The notes below the pieces were generated by a model. The model ran no database searches. It was not told the origin of the DNA and saw only the letters and a list, made by a program, of their open reading frames with translations. This document shows, piece by piece, positions 44,801-55,999 of a DNA stretch of 64,000 nucleotides (position 1 is its first letter; the number at the start of each line of letters is the position of its first letter). Source of the DNA: Massospora cicadina (lineage: Eukaryota; Entomophthoromycota; Entomophthoromycetes; Entomophthorales; Entomophthoraceae). The stretch covers positions 1 to 64,000 of the forward strand of contig JAKSZP010014888.1 of the NCBI GenBank assembly GCA_022478985.1, in the 5' to 3' direction. The position numbers and the translations under genes were made by a program.

Positions 44801-45675
44801 TTATATTTTTAAGGTAATTGGTATATTATTATGGCTGATCAGTTTGATATTTAGTTCATTTAATAGAAAGAGTCATAAAAACTTACCTATTAATTTTAAT
44901 CAATCAAAATCTCTTTATTTCAAACTCCACTGATAAAAATAAATTTGTGTTAATAAAATGGATTGTCTTTAATTGCTTTTACAAATATTTTAATGTGTAA
45001 CTAATTATTGCATCTATAAGTTGTTTATACTATCTTTAGATATAAACTTATATATTATAAAAATATAAAGATTTTATAGTACTAAATATCTTAGGGATTA
45101 TACCCTCACTTAAACTGCAAAAAACTTCAAAATAAAATTTCTACCCAAAAGTAATTTCTTTAATAATTTTTGGTTATTTTGTAAATATCCACTTAATAGT
45201 TGTTTTCATTATCCCATTTAAATTGCAGAACTGTATTAGAACACAAAGATATAACTCTTTAATAGTCTCTGATTATTTGGAAAAAAGTTACCTAATCTTG
45301 TTTTTAGTAGCTTAACAATAAATTTTTTTATTTATTCTATTACAACATATAGAACTTTCTTATAGTTGCTTCTGTGTTGCATAGAATATTTATGCTATGG
45401 TTGTTTGAAATTGATTCATTTTTTAGAAATTAAAATATACCCATAAACAAATTGGACATATTACATCAACCTAAAACCACCAACCGCTTGTCAAAACTAT
45501 TTAAACTATATTAAAAACAAATTAATTAGTACTAAGATGATTAGCTTACTAAGTTGGCCAAATGACCGCCAACTGCTTAGATTTGGAAAAATCAAATATA
45601 ATATCCTTATAATTTTGACCAAATTAGGATCAAAGCGCTTTGATTATAACTCTACCAATACATGTGCATTCCTTA
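44801..45675. other. AT-rich non-coding stretch
   Basis: No gene is visible. A GCCAACTGCTTAGATTT phrase at about 45,567 repeats at 45,677 and, in part, at 48,196, next to the insertion described below. The first 150 bp are Z-tail-like. Confidence 0.45.
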
Positions 45676-45999
45676 TGCCAACTGCTTAGATTTAAATTTA
45701 ATTGAGGCACACCAACCAGGGGACAGATATTACTGAGCAAAAAAAGAACCGCACCAAAAGTCAAAACAACTTGGCCTAAGCCATTCATACAATGCAAAAA
45801 CCAACTTAAAACTCAAACCAAGTCAGAAGTGGAAACTGATAGCTGACCATGGTGGAGGGAGAGGGGAGACCAGGAGTCTGGGCAAGCTCAACTGGGGTGG
45901 ACAGGCAGCAGCACAAAGCAGAGAGCAGGGGCATAGACGCATCATGGAAATGGGGGATCTAGGGAGAGGAGTGGTGCCGGCCAAGGGATCCCTTTTTTG

Positions 46000-47960
46000 A
46001 GGCAGTTGGAAAGGTAAGTAGCAAGGGCCTTCTCACATCTAAGGCAGGTGCCGTGCATGGGAAAAGCCAATTCCACAACTTTGGGGGTGAGGCGGGTATT
46101 TGGACCAAACCTAGCTTGTTGTGCTAAGAGCTTGAGCAGATTGCTGGTATAGGAGTAGTGGCGGAGGTAGTATCATTTTTGGGGGAGGGTCAGCGTAGAG
46201 TCCACAGGAGGGGGAACAAGGCCTTTAGATAACCTCTCAACAGATAAACTTGTGGTGGATCAGAGCACAAGATCATGAGGGGAGGCGATTACCTCATTGA
46301 ATAACTGATAGTCAGACTGGAATATGGGGGCACCAGGGTGAGGTAAATAGTAGTGAGGGGAATTGGGCTGCATAGTCAGCATTGATGAACTCTTTGAAGC
46401 AAGGAGGGTCAACCAATTCAGAGACAGGATTACCCAATTCATTGACTTTGTCCAAATAATCACAGGGATTTTTGTTAACAATAATTAGATTGATAGAATG
46501 CGTTGGCATGGGGGAGCATGGCTTGGGATAAAACAGGTGTGGCTTAGAATTAACTGGAGTTCAGTCAGACCTCTGATTGGTTGGGTGAGGAGAAGGGGCT
46601 TGGAGACACTGCTCCTTATTGGCTGGGACTGGCCCAGCTGCAGGTTTCAGCTTTTGGATAGGAGGGGGGAAGGTGTACCAAGTGAAGAAAATAACCAGGT
46701 TGGCTATTGGGTCATAATGCAAAGAGTTGGGTGTGTGGGCTGCAGCTTGGGTGTTGGAGGGACAGCACCGTTTTGAATGGTCCAGTTTAAAACAGGTAGG
46801 GCAGATGGTGCACCCTCCATCCATGCGGGCCCAGAAAGGATGGTCTGGGCAGAGGGAATGATGGTCTGAGGGGAAATTGGGAGGGCAACCTCCAAAGAAG
46901 CAGGTCATATGGTTGTGAAGTCGTGAGGGCCTGCATGGCAGGAAGCGCCAATGGGAACCATAAATTGTAGGATGGGGTCTAAACCATATGATGACAAACT
47001 GGCTAACAGTTTGTTGTATAAAACTTCGCGCGCGCGCGCGCGCGCGCGCGCGCGCGCGCGCGCGCGCGCGCGCGCGCGCGCGCGCGCGCGCGCGCGCGCG
47101 CGCGCGCGCGGCGCGCGCGCGCGCGCGCGCGCGCGCGCGCGCGCGCGCGCGCGCGCGCGCGCGCGCGCGCGCGCGCGCGCGCGCGCGCGCGCGCGCGCGC
47201 GCGCGCGCGCGCGCGCGCGCGCGCGCGCGCGCGCGCGCGCGCGCGCGCGCGCGCGCGCGCGCGCGCGCGCGCGCGCGCGCGCGCGCGCGCGCGCGCGCGC
47301 GCGCGCGCGCGCGCGCGCGCGCGCGCGCGCGCGCGCGCGCGCGCGCGCGCGCGCGCGCGCGCGCGCGCGCGCGCGCGCGCGCGCGCGCGCGCGCGCGCGC
47401 GCGCGCGCGCGCGCGCGCGCGCGCGCGCGCGCGCGCGCGCGCGCGCGCGCGCGCGCGCGCGCGCGCGCGCGCGCGCGCGCGCGCGCGCGCGCGCGCGCGC
47501 GCGCGCGCGCGCGCGCGCGCGCGCGCGCGCGCGCGCGCGCGCGCGCGCGCGCGCGCGCGCGCGCGCGCGCGCGCGCGCGCGCGCGCGCGCGCGCGCGCGC
47601 GCGCGGGGGAGGGTGGGTAGGGAGGCCCACAAACTGAACCACAAGGGTGGTATAAGTGGGCAACTGGGTTTAAGTGGTAGGGAGGGGCACACCCTAGAGC
47701 ACCAGGGGAATGGTAGCTGCAACTTCAATGTTGGCTTCACTCAAGAAGCTAAGGTCAAAATACCCCTTTAAGGGGAAGAAGTCAATGAAGCCAGCAGGGT
47801 GCAAAAGATCTTGGGCAAGTTCAATGATAGGGCATTCAGAATACATTAACAACTTGCCATATGTGGCCCAAAGGCCAAATTGAATGGTGCTCTGAGGGAG
47901 CATGAGGGGGCAATGAGGCACTTCCTGAGTGTGGGCGAGGTGTAAAGAAAGGTTCTTAGG
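46000..47960 (-). pseudogene. ORF1-like protein with CCHC knuckle and (CG)n interruption
   Basis: From 47,960 leftwards: a segment with LANIEVAATIPLVL-type end (47,694-47,921); then a stretch reading Ala-Arg repeats from the (CG)n tract; then 46,561-46,908 with CPTCFKLDHSKRC-C, a C-x2-C-x4-H-x4-C knuckle; then proline-rich sequence; then a segment near 46,030-46,060 with MHGTCLRCEKAL. The segments are in different frames. A nucleic-acid-binding ORF1/gag-like role is inferred from the knuckle. I do not recognise the family. Confidence 0.5.
47027..47605. repeat. (CG)n dinucleotide tract, 579 bp, one phase slip
   Basis: Uninterrupted alternating CG apart from one GG at 47,110-47,111. Alternating CG readily forms Z-DNA. 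In every frame it reads as alternating Ala and Arg, so it never introduces a stop. Local GC content is in extreme contrast to the surrounding AT-rich DNA. Tract length may be affected by assembly or sequencing. Confidence 0.97.
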
Positions 47961-48209
47961 CAGAACAAAGTGACCGTCTGAGTTGGGAGGGCTAGTAGAA
48001 CCATCCCAGGCGCATTTTAGCAGAGGTCAAAAAACACTAGGAGGGGCATCCCCCTGCTACACAAGGGGACATTGAGCGTTGGGCTTGTTGAAATAGGGGG
48101 ACTGGAGAGGGCCAATGATGAGTGGAGTTGTTTTTTAATTAATTGATCAAGATTTGACCAAAAAAATGGGCAAGTTGAGAGAAAGAAGTTTACCTGCCAA
48201 CTGCTTAGA

Positions 48210-49039
48210 AACACCAATGAAACTATCAAAGCAAACAAGTATCAAACTGCCCAGACATAACTGCATGAAAATTTTTATAATAAATGTAAAATTTCCACTT
48301 CTTAATATAAAACTTTTTTAATTTACTATGAAAATTAAAAACTACAGTGGTATATTATATTGTCATCCAACCTTAGCAACTATGCAAAATTTTATTAAGA
48401 GGGCATGCCAGGAAGTGTGCTAAATTAATGATGCACAATTCCAGGAGAACTAAGATTATGCTTTAATAAGAGCAAGTAAAATGTAGATTTTAGGTCAATA
48501 TCTTATTAGATGATTGATCCCAGAATGACACTAAATAGTTTGTTGTTAAGATTATTATAAGGCAAGTTTCTTAGCAGTTTTACTTATTTTTTACTACATT
48601 TAGTTATTATTTCACCAAAGTTATTAGAAGTTTATTTCCAGTATGAACATCTAAAATTTAATTGTTCATCAGTATCTTTTAAAGATAAGATTTTTTGATG
48701 GAAATACTTTATTTTTCACTAGATTTTTGTTTCAAGTATTATCATATATAATCAATTAAAATGATTACAAATATTTTTTAGATAAGTTCTGCTTTTTATT
48801 TGAAAATATTTTAGTAATTTTATTGATTTTGATTTCAGCATACATCTTAAAATAAATTGTAAATATCTTTTTAAGATAAGGTTTGTTTCTTACTTGGTAA
48901 GAATTTTAGTTGTTTTGATGTTTTAATTTTAAGCATAAATTATTGTAAATGTCTATGTTTACTAATATCATTAAGGTTTAATTTGATATCTTAGCTTGAA
49001 ATAATAAAAATTGTAATTTTGTAGATTTTGATTTCACAT
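48210..49039. other. AT-rich non-coding stretch with a Z-tail fragment
   Basis: A diverged Z tail (CAAACTGCCCAGACATAACTG and TTAATATAAAACTTTTTTAA) lies at 48,230-48,350. The rest is AT-rich with no feature that I can support. Confidence 0.45.
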
Positions 49040-49786
49040 TGTAGGAATCCAGCTCTCTGATGCTCTCTGGTGCTTACGCCACTGGGTCCCACAAAAGCTT
49101 TGATAAAAATACTAAAAATAAACTATAAAAATTTTGGTTTTATAATGTTTTTATTAAGAGAATGGGGTAGTAACAGAAGAACAATCCCTCTCAATATTTG
49201 ACCATTCATAATTTAAACTGTTTTGATGGTTGGGGGAATTTGGAAATAGGTTTGGAATAGCTTGATACTTCTGAATTAAGTAATATGGTTTTTGCTCCTA
49301 TCAGATCTTGGGTAAAGTGAGTTAATTTTTGATATAACAAAGGTTGGGGTTTTGGGGCAGAATGTACCCATGTGGTAAAGTTTTGTTGATCTTGAACTAA
49401 TCACCACTAGATAAATTACTTTCACCTCAGGGGACCTCCACCACACCTATAAAAGGGGGTGGCCCCCACATAGGTGTTTTGAAGAACCTGGTTGTGGTTG
49501 AGGGAGTACCTTCTGATGGTTGCCTCAAGGTCCGTCATGTGGTCAGGGAAATCCAACTGTTCAATTTTTCATTAATCACCAAAACAGGTTTTGTAATGGT
49601 GTTACCCTGATTAATGGGATTCCACCGTGAATTTGCCAGGTTCTTTTGGCCAAAACCTCGTCATTATCATTAAAATCGCTCTTAATTTCACCAGAGAATT
49701 GCAAATGGCTGACATTTCCTCTTTTTGGATGAATTTGACCTAAACCATTCTTATCTTTCAGCTGCAAGGGCAAATGTCCTAAATCA
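49040..49786 (-). repeat. 3' LTR of Gypsy-2
   Basis: Aligns with 54,561-55,302 from GGAATCCAGCTCTC to AGGGCAAATGTC, including TATAAAAGGGGGTGGCCCCC near 49,448. Next to its inner edge the minus strand reads a purine-rich GAGGGGGGTGA, the likely polypurine tract. Confidence 0.88.
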
Positions 49787-50212
49787 CCCCCCTCAAAAAT
49801 GTTGGGGGAAGAATATGGACATAGGAAATGGTTATGTATGCGATTAATAGTGATACCAGTAGCTAAAGATTTTATAGAGTACTTGTTTCCTCTCTTGTAG
49901 GTGATGGTTAAGGGACTATCTTAAATAAATACAAGATAACCGCTTCTAAAAGTGATGTGGTTATGGTAGTATGATACCATGTTGGACACTTGGAATGTAA
50001 GTAGGGAGTTCAGAACACAATGGCAGCCTGCCCTTCTTTGGTTACTGTTTTGGCTAAATTGGTCATAGCTTTGGATTGGAGTTAGATTATGCGTTGAGCC
50101 AATCTCCTCATAACTTTCTCTGATTCCTCAACTCTAGAAGAGAATACATACTTAGCTAAAAGGGAAGGTATTCCTGGTTCCCAACTATACAAGACATGGA
50201 ATGGAGACTTTC

Positions 50213-50860
50213 TTAAAATCTGGTGATAGATAATCTGGTATGCCATAAGAGCACTGTGTAGATATTTATCCCAGTGAAGAGAATAAGAGGAGGCCAGTTT
50301 TTAAGAATGGAAACTAAGGTTCCATTTTCTCTTTCCATGGTCCTATTAGTGGAGGGGCTATATAGAGCTGAGAAAAGTTGTTGTGCTCCCATAGATGTGG
50401 CCAGGATTTTGACTATTCTAGAGGTGAAGTTCTTACCATTATTGCAGAGTAGTACTTGGGGGCAGCCATGATGTATATGGATGTGTTGATGTAAAAAGGT
50501 GGGGGTGGCCTTGGCCATTTGGGCAGGAAGAGCCATGGCTCCAAGCCACTTAGTGAAGTGGTCAATAGCTACTAGGATAAACTTGTTCCCACTATTAAAC
50601 TGAGGAAGGGGACCTACTACATCCAAACTGATGGTGTGGAATGATTGTTTAGGGTAGTTGGTTGATACTGGTATCTAATCTTAAAACTGGATTGCTTCTT
50701 ACATGTAAGGAAGGCTTCCAAGACGTCAACAATAGATTCCTCATACCATCCCTATAAATCTAATCCTTAATCCACTCATAATTTTTCTTTGCCCCTCCAT
50801 GACCTAGGGTGGAATGAGCTTCTAAGATAGCAGGTATGAGTTCTGAGGGTCAAAGGTAAG
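50213..50860 (-). pseudogene. Gypsy-2 integrase
   Basis: The segment 50,213-50,626 starts MDVVGPLPQFNSGNKF, with the first catalytic Asp, and continues LVAIDHFTKW, a strong gypsy integrase signature. The second catalytic block reads LLCNNGKNF where SDNG is usual, so the Asp is replaced by Asn. The Glu-bearing block is NRTMERENGTL. Remnants of the zinc-binding domain lie at about 50,690-50,860. No chromodomain follows. It is inactive. Confidence 0.85.
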
Positions 50861-50961
50861 GTAGCCATTTTTCCTCCACCTGCTTATACACTTCCCATTT
50901 TCAACTTTGGTGTTATGGAGTGCCGGGCTAACATCTTCTGAACAGGCTCATCCTCATCCTC

Positions 50962-51618
50962 CTATTCATTGGGGGTCATTAAGAAGTCATGTAACCTCTT
51001 TGCCTCACTATTATCTAAGTGAAGGTCTGGTAGCCAAGTCAACCCATCAACATTCAAGTGATGGCTTCCAGCATGGTGTTCAACTTTCATGTCATAAGGC
51101 TGGAGCTTTAGAGCCCAGCGAGCTAGCTGACCAGTAGGATCGCTCATGTTCTGTAACCACTTTAGGGATTCATGGTCCATAACTACAGTGAAGGTGGTTC
51201 CATATAGAAAATAGCAAAAGATTTTTACAGCTAACAAAACAGCGAGGCACTCCTTCTCCATTACACTTTAGTTGCATTCCGCCTTTGACAGCACCTTACT
51301 AAAATAAAATACAGAATATAATACACCAGTTTCTATTAATTGGGCTAAGATGGCCCCAGCGGCATAATTTGAAACGTCAGTGAACAAGATGAAAGGTTTA
51401 TTATAATCTGGGTGCCATAGGATAGGACTTTGTTGTAGTAGTTGCTTCATCATCTCAAAAGCGGCTTTTTGTTCAGCACCCCAATAGAAAGGGGTACTAT
51501 TGGTTAATAGCCGGACAAGGGGCTCACTGAGTTGGGTGAACTTAGGGATGAACTGATGGTAATACCCCATCATCCCTAGAAATACCCAAATATCCCGTGG
51601 ATTTTTAGGGGGCATCAT
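50962..51618 (-). pseudogene. Gypsy-2 RNase H and RT connection
   Basis: The segment 51,268-51,618 contains FLGMMGYYHQFIPKF, the post-RT block of gypsy elements, and FILFTDVSNYAAGAIL with the first RNase H acidic residue. The segment 50,962-51,261 contains MEKECLAVLLAVK and FTVVMDHESLKWL with further catalytic Glu and Asp. A stop separates the two at about 51,265. Confidence 0.87.
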
Positions 51619-51639
51619 TTTTGAGAAGGCTTTGACCTT

Positions 51640-52938
51640 GTCCTGAATAGGTCAAATTCCTTCTTGGGAAATGGAGTGACCAAGGAAATCCAATTTCTTT
51701 GGAAGAAGGTACACTTTGAGGGCTTCAACTTTATATTAGACTTACGTAACTGTTGAAACACCTCCTTCAAGTGATCAATATGTTAGTTGAAGGTTTTTGA
51801 GAAGACTGTGATGTCATCAAGACAGACAATGACACAAGTTAACTTGAAGTCCTGCAAGATGTGATCCATCACATGCTGGAAAGAGGCAGGTGCATTGCAC
51901 AACCCTTGGGGTAATCATGTGGGTTAGAAGAGACCTTCACTACATATAAGAGCGCATTTCTCCTGATCTTGAGGAGAAATGTCCATTTGCCAATAGCCAC
52001 TGGCCAAATCCATGGCGGAGAAGAAGTTAGAGCCAGAGAGTTGGGCCAGGCATCATCAATGTGAGGGATAGGATAGCTATCCTTCTTAGTGAGTTATTTA
52101 TCTTACAGTAATTTATGACTATCCAAAGATCTCCATTTTTCTTTTTAATTAGTAATAGGGGTGAAGACCAAGGGCTTTGTGAAGGAACTAGTAACCCCAA
52201 GTCTAATAACTGTTGTTCCTCCACCTTTGACTTATGATAAGGTTTGGAACTTTTAGGCTGGGCGTCACCCACAACAATGGAGTGGCACCAGCCCTTCATG
52301 TGGCTATAGTCAGTATCTAATTTGGAGAATACATCACTGTATTTGTCTAATAAGGTATGAACTTTTTTAAACTCCTCTGGGGTCAGCTTATCCGAAATAT
52401 GAATATAAGGCAAGGTGCACACCATGTTGTCCATGAGTAAGCCCAAACCCGCCATAGAGCCAATGGAGTGGATATGTTCAATGTCCTCTACTGGGAGTAG
52501 AAAACCTCTGCTAATCTCCTGGTGTTTCCTTATGATCATGTACTTTCCAGTAAGGTTCCCTAGTAGAATGGTAATTGGCCTCTGATAGGATGGGTCTAGT
52601 ATTCCAGGCAAGGCACAAGACTCCAAGGGGCTAACGCCCTCAATACTTATGAGGTGCAAAAAGCAATGATGTAAGATTTGTAAGGTGATTTTAGTGTCAA
52701 CCACTCTTTGTTCCCCAGGTTTAATCAAGACCTCATCTGCCGCATAGAAAGGGACACCATCTTCAGCATCCACTGAATCAGGTAATTTCTTTGTATTGCA
52801 GCCAGAAGTGGAATATGGCAAGGTTATAGCTGAAAAAGGGTATTCAACCAAGCAAGAGTATTCATGCTTGCTAAGTTCTTTATTAGATAAGACTAAGGGG
52901 ACTTTGTAGTTGAGTAAAAAGAGGACCCCTTGCTTCAT
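51640..52938 (-). pseudogene. Gypsy-2 reverse transcriptase
   Basis: The segment 52,027-52,938 holds the linker from protease and the start of RT (LVPSQSPWSSPLLLIKKKNG near 52,160). After a frameshift come LCNAPASFQHVMDHIL (about 51,860-51,910) and the catalytic block VCLDDITVFSK (about 51,800-51,830), where Tyr of YxDD is Cys but both Asp remain. A stop follows within the next block. Confidence 0.87.
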
Positions 52939-53129
52939 GTTGATTATTCCTTCATACTAAAGTATAAATTGAGTTTCAATGAGCATATCATATGCGTTGT
53001 TGTCCAAAGCCACAGAAGAGGCTGATAGGATAAGCTTCCCAAAGAAGAATGGGAAGGGAATAGTATGCTTAAATAGCACGGGTATTTTAGTGACCAGCAG
53101 TTCCAAATTCTTGCGTTTGCTCCAAGTCA

Positions 53130-53626
53130 GGCGCTAGCTTTATCTTCTAAATAAGCTTATTGGAGATCACGTTGACTGAGGAGCCAGTGTCCAGGATGGC
53201 TAGTATTCAGACCTTTTGAATGACCACTTCAACCTTAGTGAGCGTTCCTCCAAATTTAGGTGAAAAAGCTAAGACCTCCTTGAGCTGGAAGGTGGAGGTT
53301 AGCTTTTTAGCGGTCTCAGGGTATTTATCTATGACAGATTTTATAGGATGAACCCACTGAAGAGGGCGTATCAAGCCAGCTAAGATTTGGTCACCGTTGA
53401 TGGCAGTGTCAATAATTTTTGGACATCCTAGTAATTGGCTGAAGTACGTTTCCTCAGGTATGGTGGTCTTTTCTACTCCTCCAGCGTTCAAATGATCAGG
53501 CACATCTATTTCTGTAGGGGCTCTCAATATGTTATAACCAACGTTATTGTAACCCCCCTCAGATTTGTCCCCAAGGGTATTCTCAACAACTGGTAAGGCC
53601 GCTATAGAGGTAGGAAATATGGACAC
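53130..53626 (-). pseudogene. Gypsy-2 aspartic protease
   Basis: Minus-strand open frame 53,207-53,626 ends with a stop just before the active-site block LAILDTGSSVNVIS (about 53,160-53,205). The catalytic Asp-Thr-Gly itself is intact, followed by NKLI and another stop. In intact relatives the protease matures the Gag-Pol polyprotein. Confidence 0.82.
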
Positions 53627-53663
53627 AGGAGATTGAATTGCCTTAGGACGCGCATTTTCCAGA

Positions 53664-54495
53664 TTAGCTGGAGGGTAGCACAGCAGCTTTAGTGAGCTTG
53701 TGCAGGCGTATGGTTGTTACTACCTTATAGAACTTTGATTCAAAAGAAGGAGTAATAACCTTTTTGAGTCGCACTGAGGGAGCAGGTTTAGCAGGGGGAA
53801 TAGGCACAGGTGAGCTTACTCCCAACTGTTCAACAGTTGATAACTTTACAATGGTTAGAGCTGAAGGTTTCACCTCAGTGACATTTGTTTTGGCACATAA
53901 TTGGAATTTGGCCAAATCTAACAAAGCTTTTTTATGTCACAGATGGGTTTAAAGTAGCATTTCACAGAGATAATATGTCTGACTAGAGAAGGCTGAGACA
54001 CTAACTCAGTTAACAGGGCGGTGATAGCATCATCCAGGGTAAACATGTTTGAGGTTGACAACATTTGCGCAGCAAGGTAAAATCGTTCAGCAAATGCAAT
54101 GGGTGATTCACCTTAATACATACTAAAGTGCATAAAGGCCTGTTTTCCTTTAAATAGACTTTACTTTGATCCAAATTCAGCTAGAAGAGCCTTCTTCACC
54201 TCTGCTCAGATGTGCAGAGGGTCCAGGTAAGGAACTATCATATCTTGCACTAGGCGGATTAGACAAGGAAGGATGTGTTGCACATTTTGCTTATCCATTT
54301 CTCCATCCATGGCAGCTTCATAAACATACAAAAAGGTAGCAATAAGCCTTCACCAGGGATATACTTGTCTTTAAAACATGGGTTTAGAGGGCGCTGCTCA
54401 AGTTCATTGAGTCGGGCTAGAGCGCTTGTTAGTTGCTTTTTCAGAGCAACTAAATGTGATTCCATGTGAAGAGGAAAAGCGGTAGGATTACCCAT
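53664..54495 (-). pseudogene. Gypsy-2 gag
   Basis: The ATG at 54,495 (MGNPTAFPLHMESHLVAL) begins about 65 bp after the 5' LTR and leads into a heptad-like stretch (LKKQLTSALARLNELEQ), consistent with the coiled coil at the start of many gypsy Gags. Later segments (53,664-53,924 and around 54,000-54,250) are in other frames. A degraded Cys/His region may lie near 53,930. Called as gag from position and start. Confidence 0.65.
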
Positions 54496-54536
54496 GGTTT
54501 TAGCCTCCTTTTTGATAATCTTTAAGTGTACAGGGT

Positions 54537-54556
54537 CCCCCTGCAGTGAGCACCAA
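54537..54556 (-). other. Probable primer-binding site of Gypsy-2
   Basis: On the minus strand, TTGGTGCTCACTGCAGGGGG begins 4-5 bases after the end of the 5' LTR. The TGG start fits pairing with a tRNA 3' CCA end. I cannot name the tRNA. Confidence 0.55.
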
Positions 54557-54560
54557 TTTT

Positions 54561-55302
54561 TGGGAATCCAGCTCTCAGATGCTCGCTGATGCTTACGCCA
54601 CTGGTTCCCACAAAAGCTTTTATAAAAATACTAAAATAAACTATAATAAAAACTTGGTTTTTTAAGGTTTTATTAGGAGCGTGGGGTAGTAACAGAAAAA
54701 CAATCCCTCTTAATATTTGACCATTCAGAATTTAAACTGTTTTGAGGGTTGGGGGAATTTAAGGATAGGTTTGAAATAGCTTGATGCTTCTGAATTAAGT
54801 AATATGGCTTTCACTCCTATCAAATCTTGGGTAAGGTGAGTTAATTTTTGATATAACAAAGGTTGGGGTTTTGGGGCAGAATGTACCCATGCAGTAACAT
54901 TTTGATTAACTTTAACAACGCACTGCAAGAAAAATTATTTTCACCTCAGGGACCTCCATCACACCTATAAAAGGGGGTGGCCCCCGCGTAGGTGTTTTGA
55001 AGAACCTGGTTGTGGTTGAGGGAGTACCTTCTGATGGTTGCCCCAAGGTCCGTCATGTGGTAAGGGAAATCCAACTGTTCAATTTTTCATTAATCACCAA
55101 AACAGGTTTCATAATGGTGTTACCCCAATTAATGGTGTTCAACCTTGAATCAGCCAGGGTTTTTTGGCTGATATCCTTAACATTATTATTAAAATTGCTC
55201 TTAGTGGCATTGGAGAATCAAAAATGGCCAACATTTCCCCTTTTTGGCTGAATACAACCTAAAAAATTTTTATCTTTCAGCTTCAAGGGCAAATGTCTGA
55301 CA
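54561..55302 (-). repeat. 5' LTR of Gypsy-2
   Basis: Paired with 49,040-49,786. It contains TATAAAAGGGGGTGGCCCCC near 54,966. The right edge is placed at the CA of GTCTGACA. Confidence 0.87.
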
Positions 55303-55924
55303 ACTATAAACTATTATCATTCAAAACATTTTATAATATCATTTTCAAGATAAATTTTAACTTATCTACTTGATCTACTATAATATTTTTACATGAGACA
55401 GGATGACTTTGGGAAAAATATGCCAAGCTAAATAGAGGTGGGAAAAGAAAGTAATAAGGGGCCACAACTTAAGCCTGAGTGGCAGGAGAGAACAAAGTGA
55501 CTGGTTTCCATTGAACCTATTGTGTTAGAGGGGTATTGCATAAGCTGTTAAGCAAATCTTTTTTAATATGAAGACATAATTGGAGTTCCAAGTCAATGAA
55601 TAGAAAGGGGAGCTGAATCAAGCTCTGTACCATCCTCTTTAGTATGCAAAGGATTGCATCACTGAACAGCCATACATTAAAACTAAATATTTTTTGAATC
55701 AGTTTCATATTTCATATGAATTTGGAGTAGAATTTTGTATTGCCTCAGAATGTATAGTATGTAATGTTCATAAAGAAAAAGTGAAAATAACTGCTCAAAG
55801 TAATTCTAGATTGGGCAAGTCTATGTTGATTGATAGAAATTTCATGAGTAGGAAATTTTGTTGGGCTCTCAATTGGGGTTTATCAAAGGCTATGCTATTT
55901 ACCAGACTAGTCAGATAACTGAGC

Positions 55925-55995
55925 AATCTTTCAACCTGTGAACAAGGGTATCATTTGTGCCACACCTTACAGAGCTTGTGGATGGATTTGGACTT
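55925..55995 (-). pseudogene. LINE-3 C-terminal zinc motif
   Basis: Across a one-base shift the minus strand reads LCKV, then CGTNDTLVHRLKDC, matching the C-x2-C-G-x2-D/E-T-x2-H-x4-C pattern found after the RT in many non-LTR elements. Confidence 0.65.
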
Positions 55996-55999
55996 TTGG

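Larger units (their letters stand above)
45691..48194 (-). mobile_element. ORF1-only LINE-like element (about 2.5 kb)
   Basis: It is flanked by a perfect 15-bp duplication TGCCAACTGCTTAGA (45,676-45,690 and 48,195-48,209). On the minus strand the 3' end reads CTGTCCCCTGGTTGGTGTGC and CTCAATTAAATTTAAA, nearly the same as the SINE-B tail. Upstream are only ORF1-like coding segments with a zinc knuckle; no reverse transcriptase or endonuclease is visible. It is organised like a half-LINE (compare mammalian HAL1, which keeps ORF1 without ORF2). A long (CG)n tract interrupts it. Confidence 0.7.
49040..55302 (-). mobile_element. Second Ty3/gypsy retrotransposon (Gypsy-2), both LTRs present
   Basis: Two LTRs of about 745 bp (49,040-49,786 and 54,561-55,302) bracket an internal region that reads gag, protease, RT, RNase H, integrase on the minus strand. 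It is unrelated at close range to the chromodomain elements A and B and shows no chromodomain. I could not find a convincing target duplication (CACAT left, ACTAT right), so boundaries may be off by a few bases or the flanks may have rearranged. Stops and frameshifts are frequent. Confidence 0.88.

Noticed and set aside
46905..47663. Long ORFs of 210-252 codons in both orientations with Ala-Arg repeats
   Set aside because: They are produced by the (CG)n tract, which has no stop codon in any frame; only the flanking ends carry plausible coding sequence.
52027..52938. Env-like gene in any of the gypsy elements
   Set aside because: No signal peptide, furin site or transmembrane segment pattern was seen after integrase in A, B or Gypsy-2; the 303-codon ORF is protease-RT linker and RT.
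49035..55307. Target-site duplication for Gypsy-2
   Set aside because: CACAT and ACTAT beside the LTRs do not match; shifting the ends by a few bases does not give a convincing pair.
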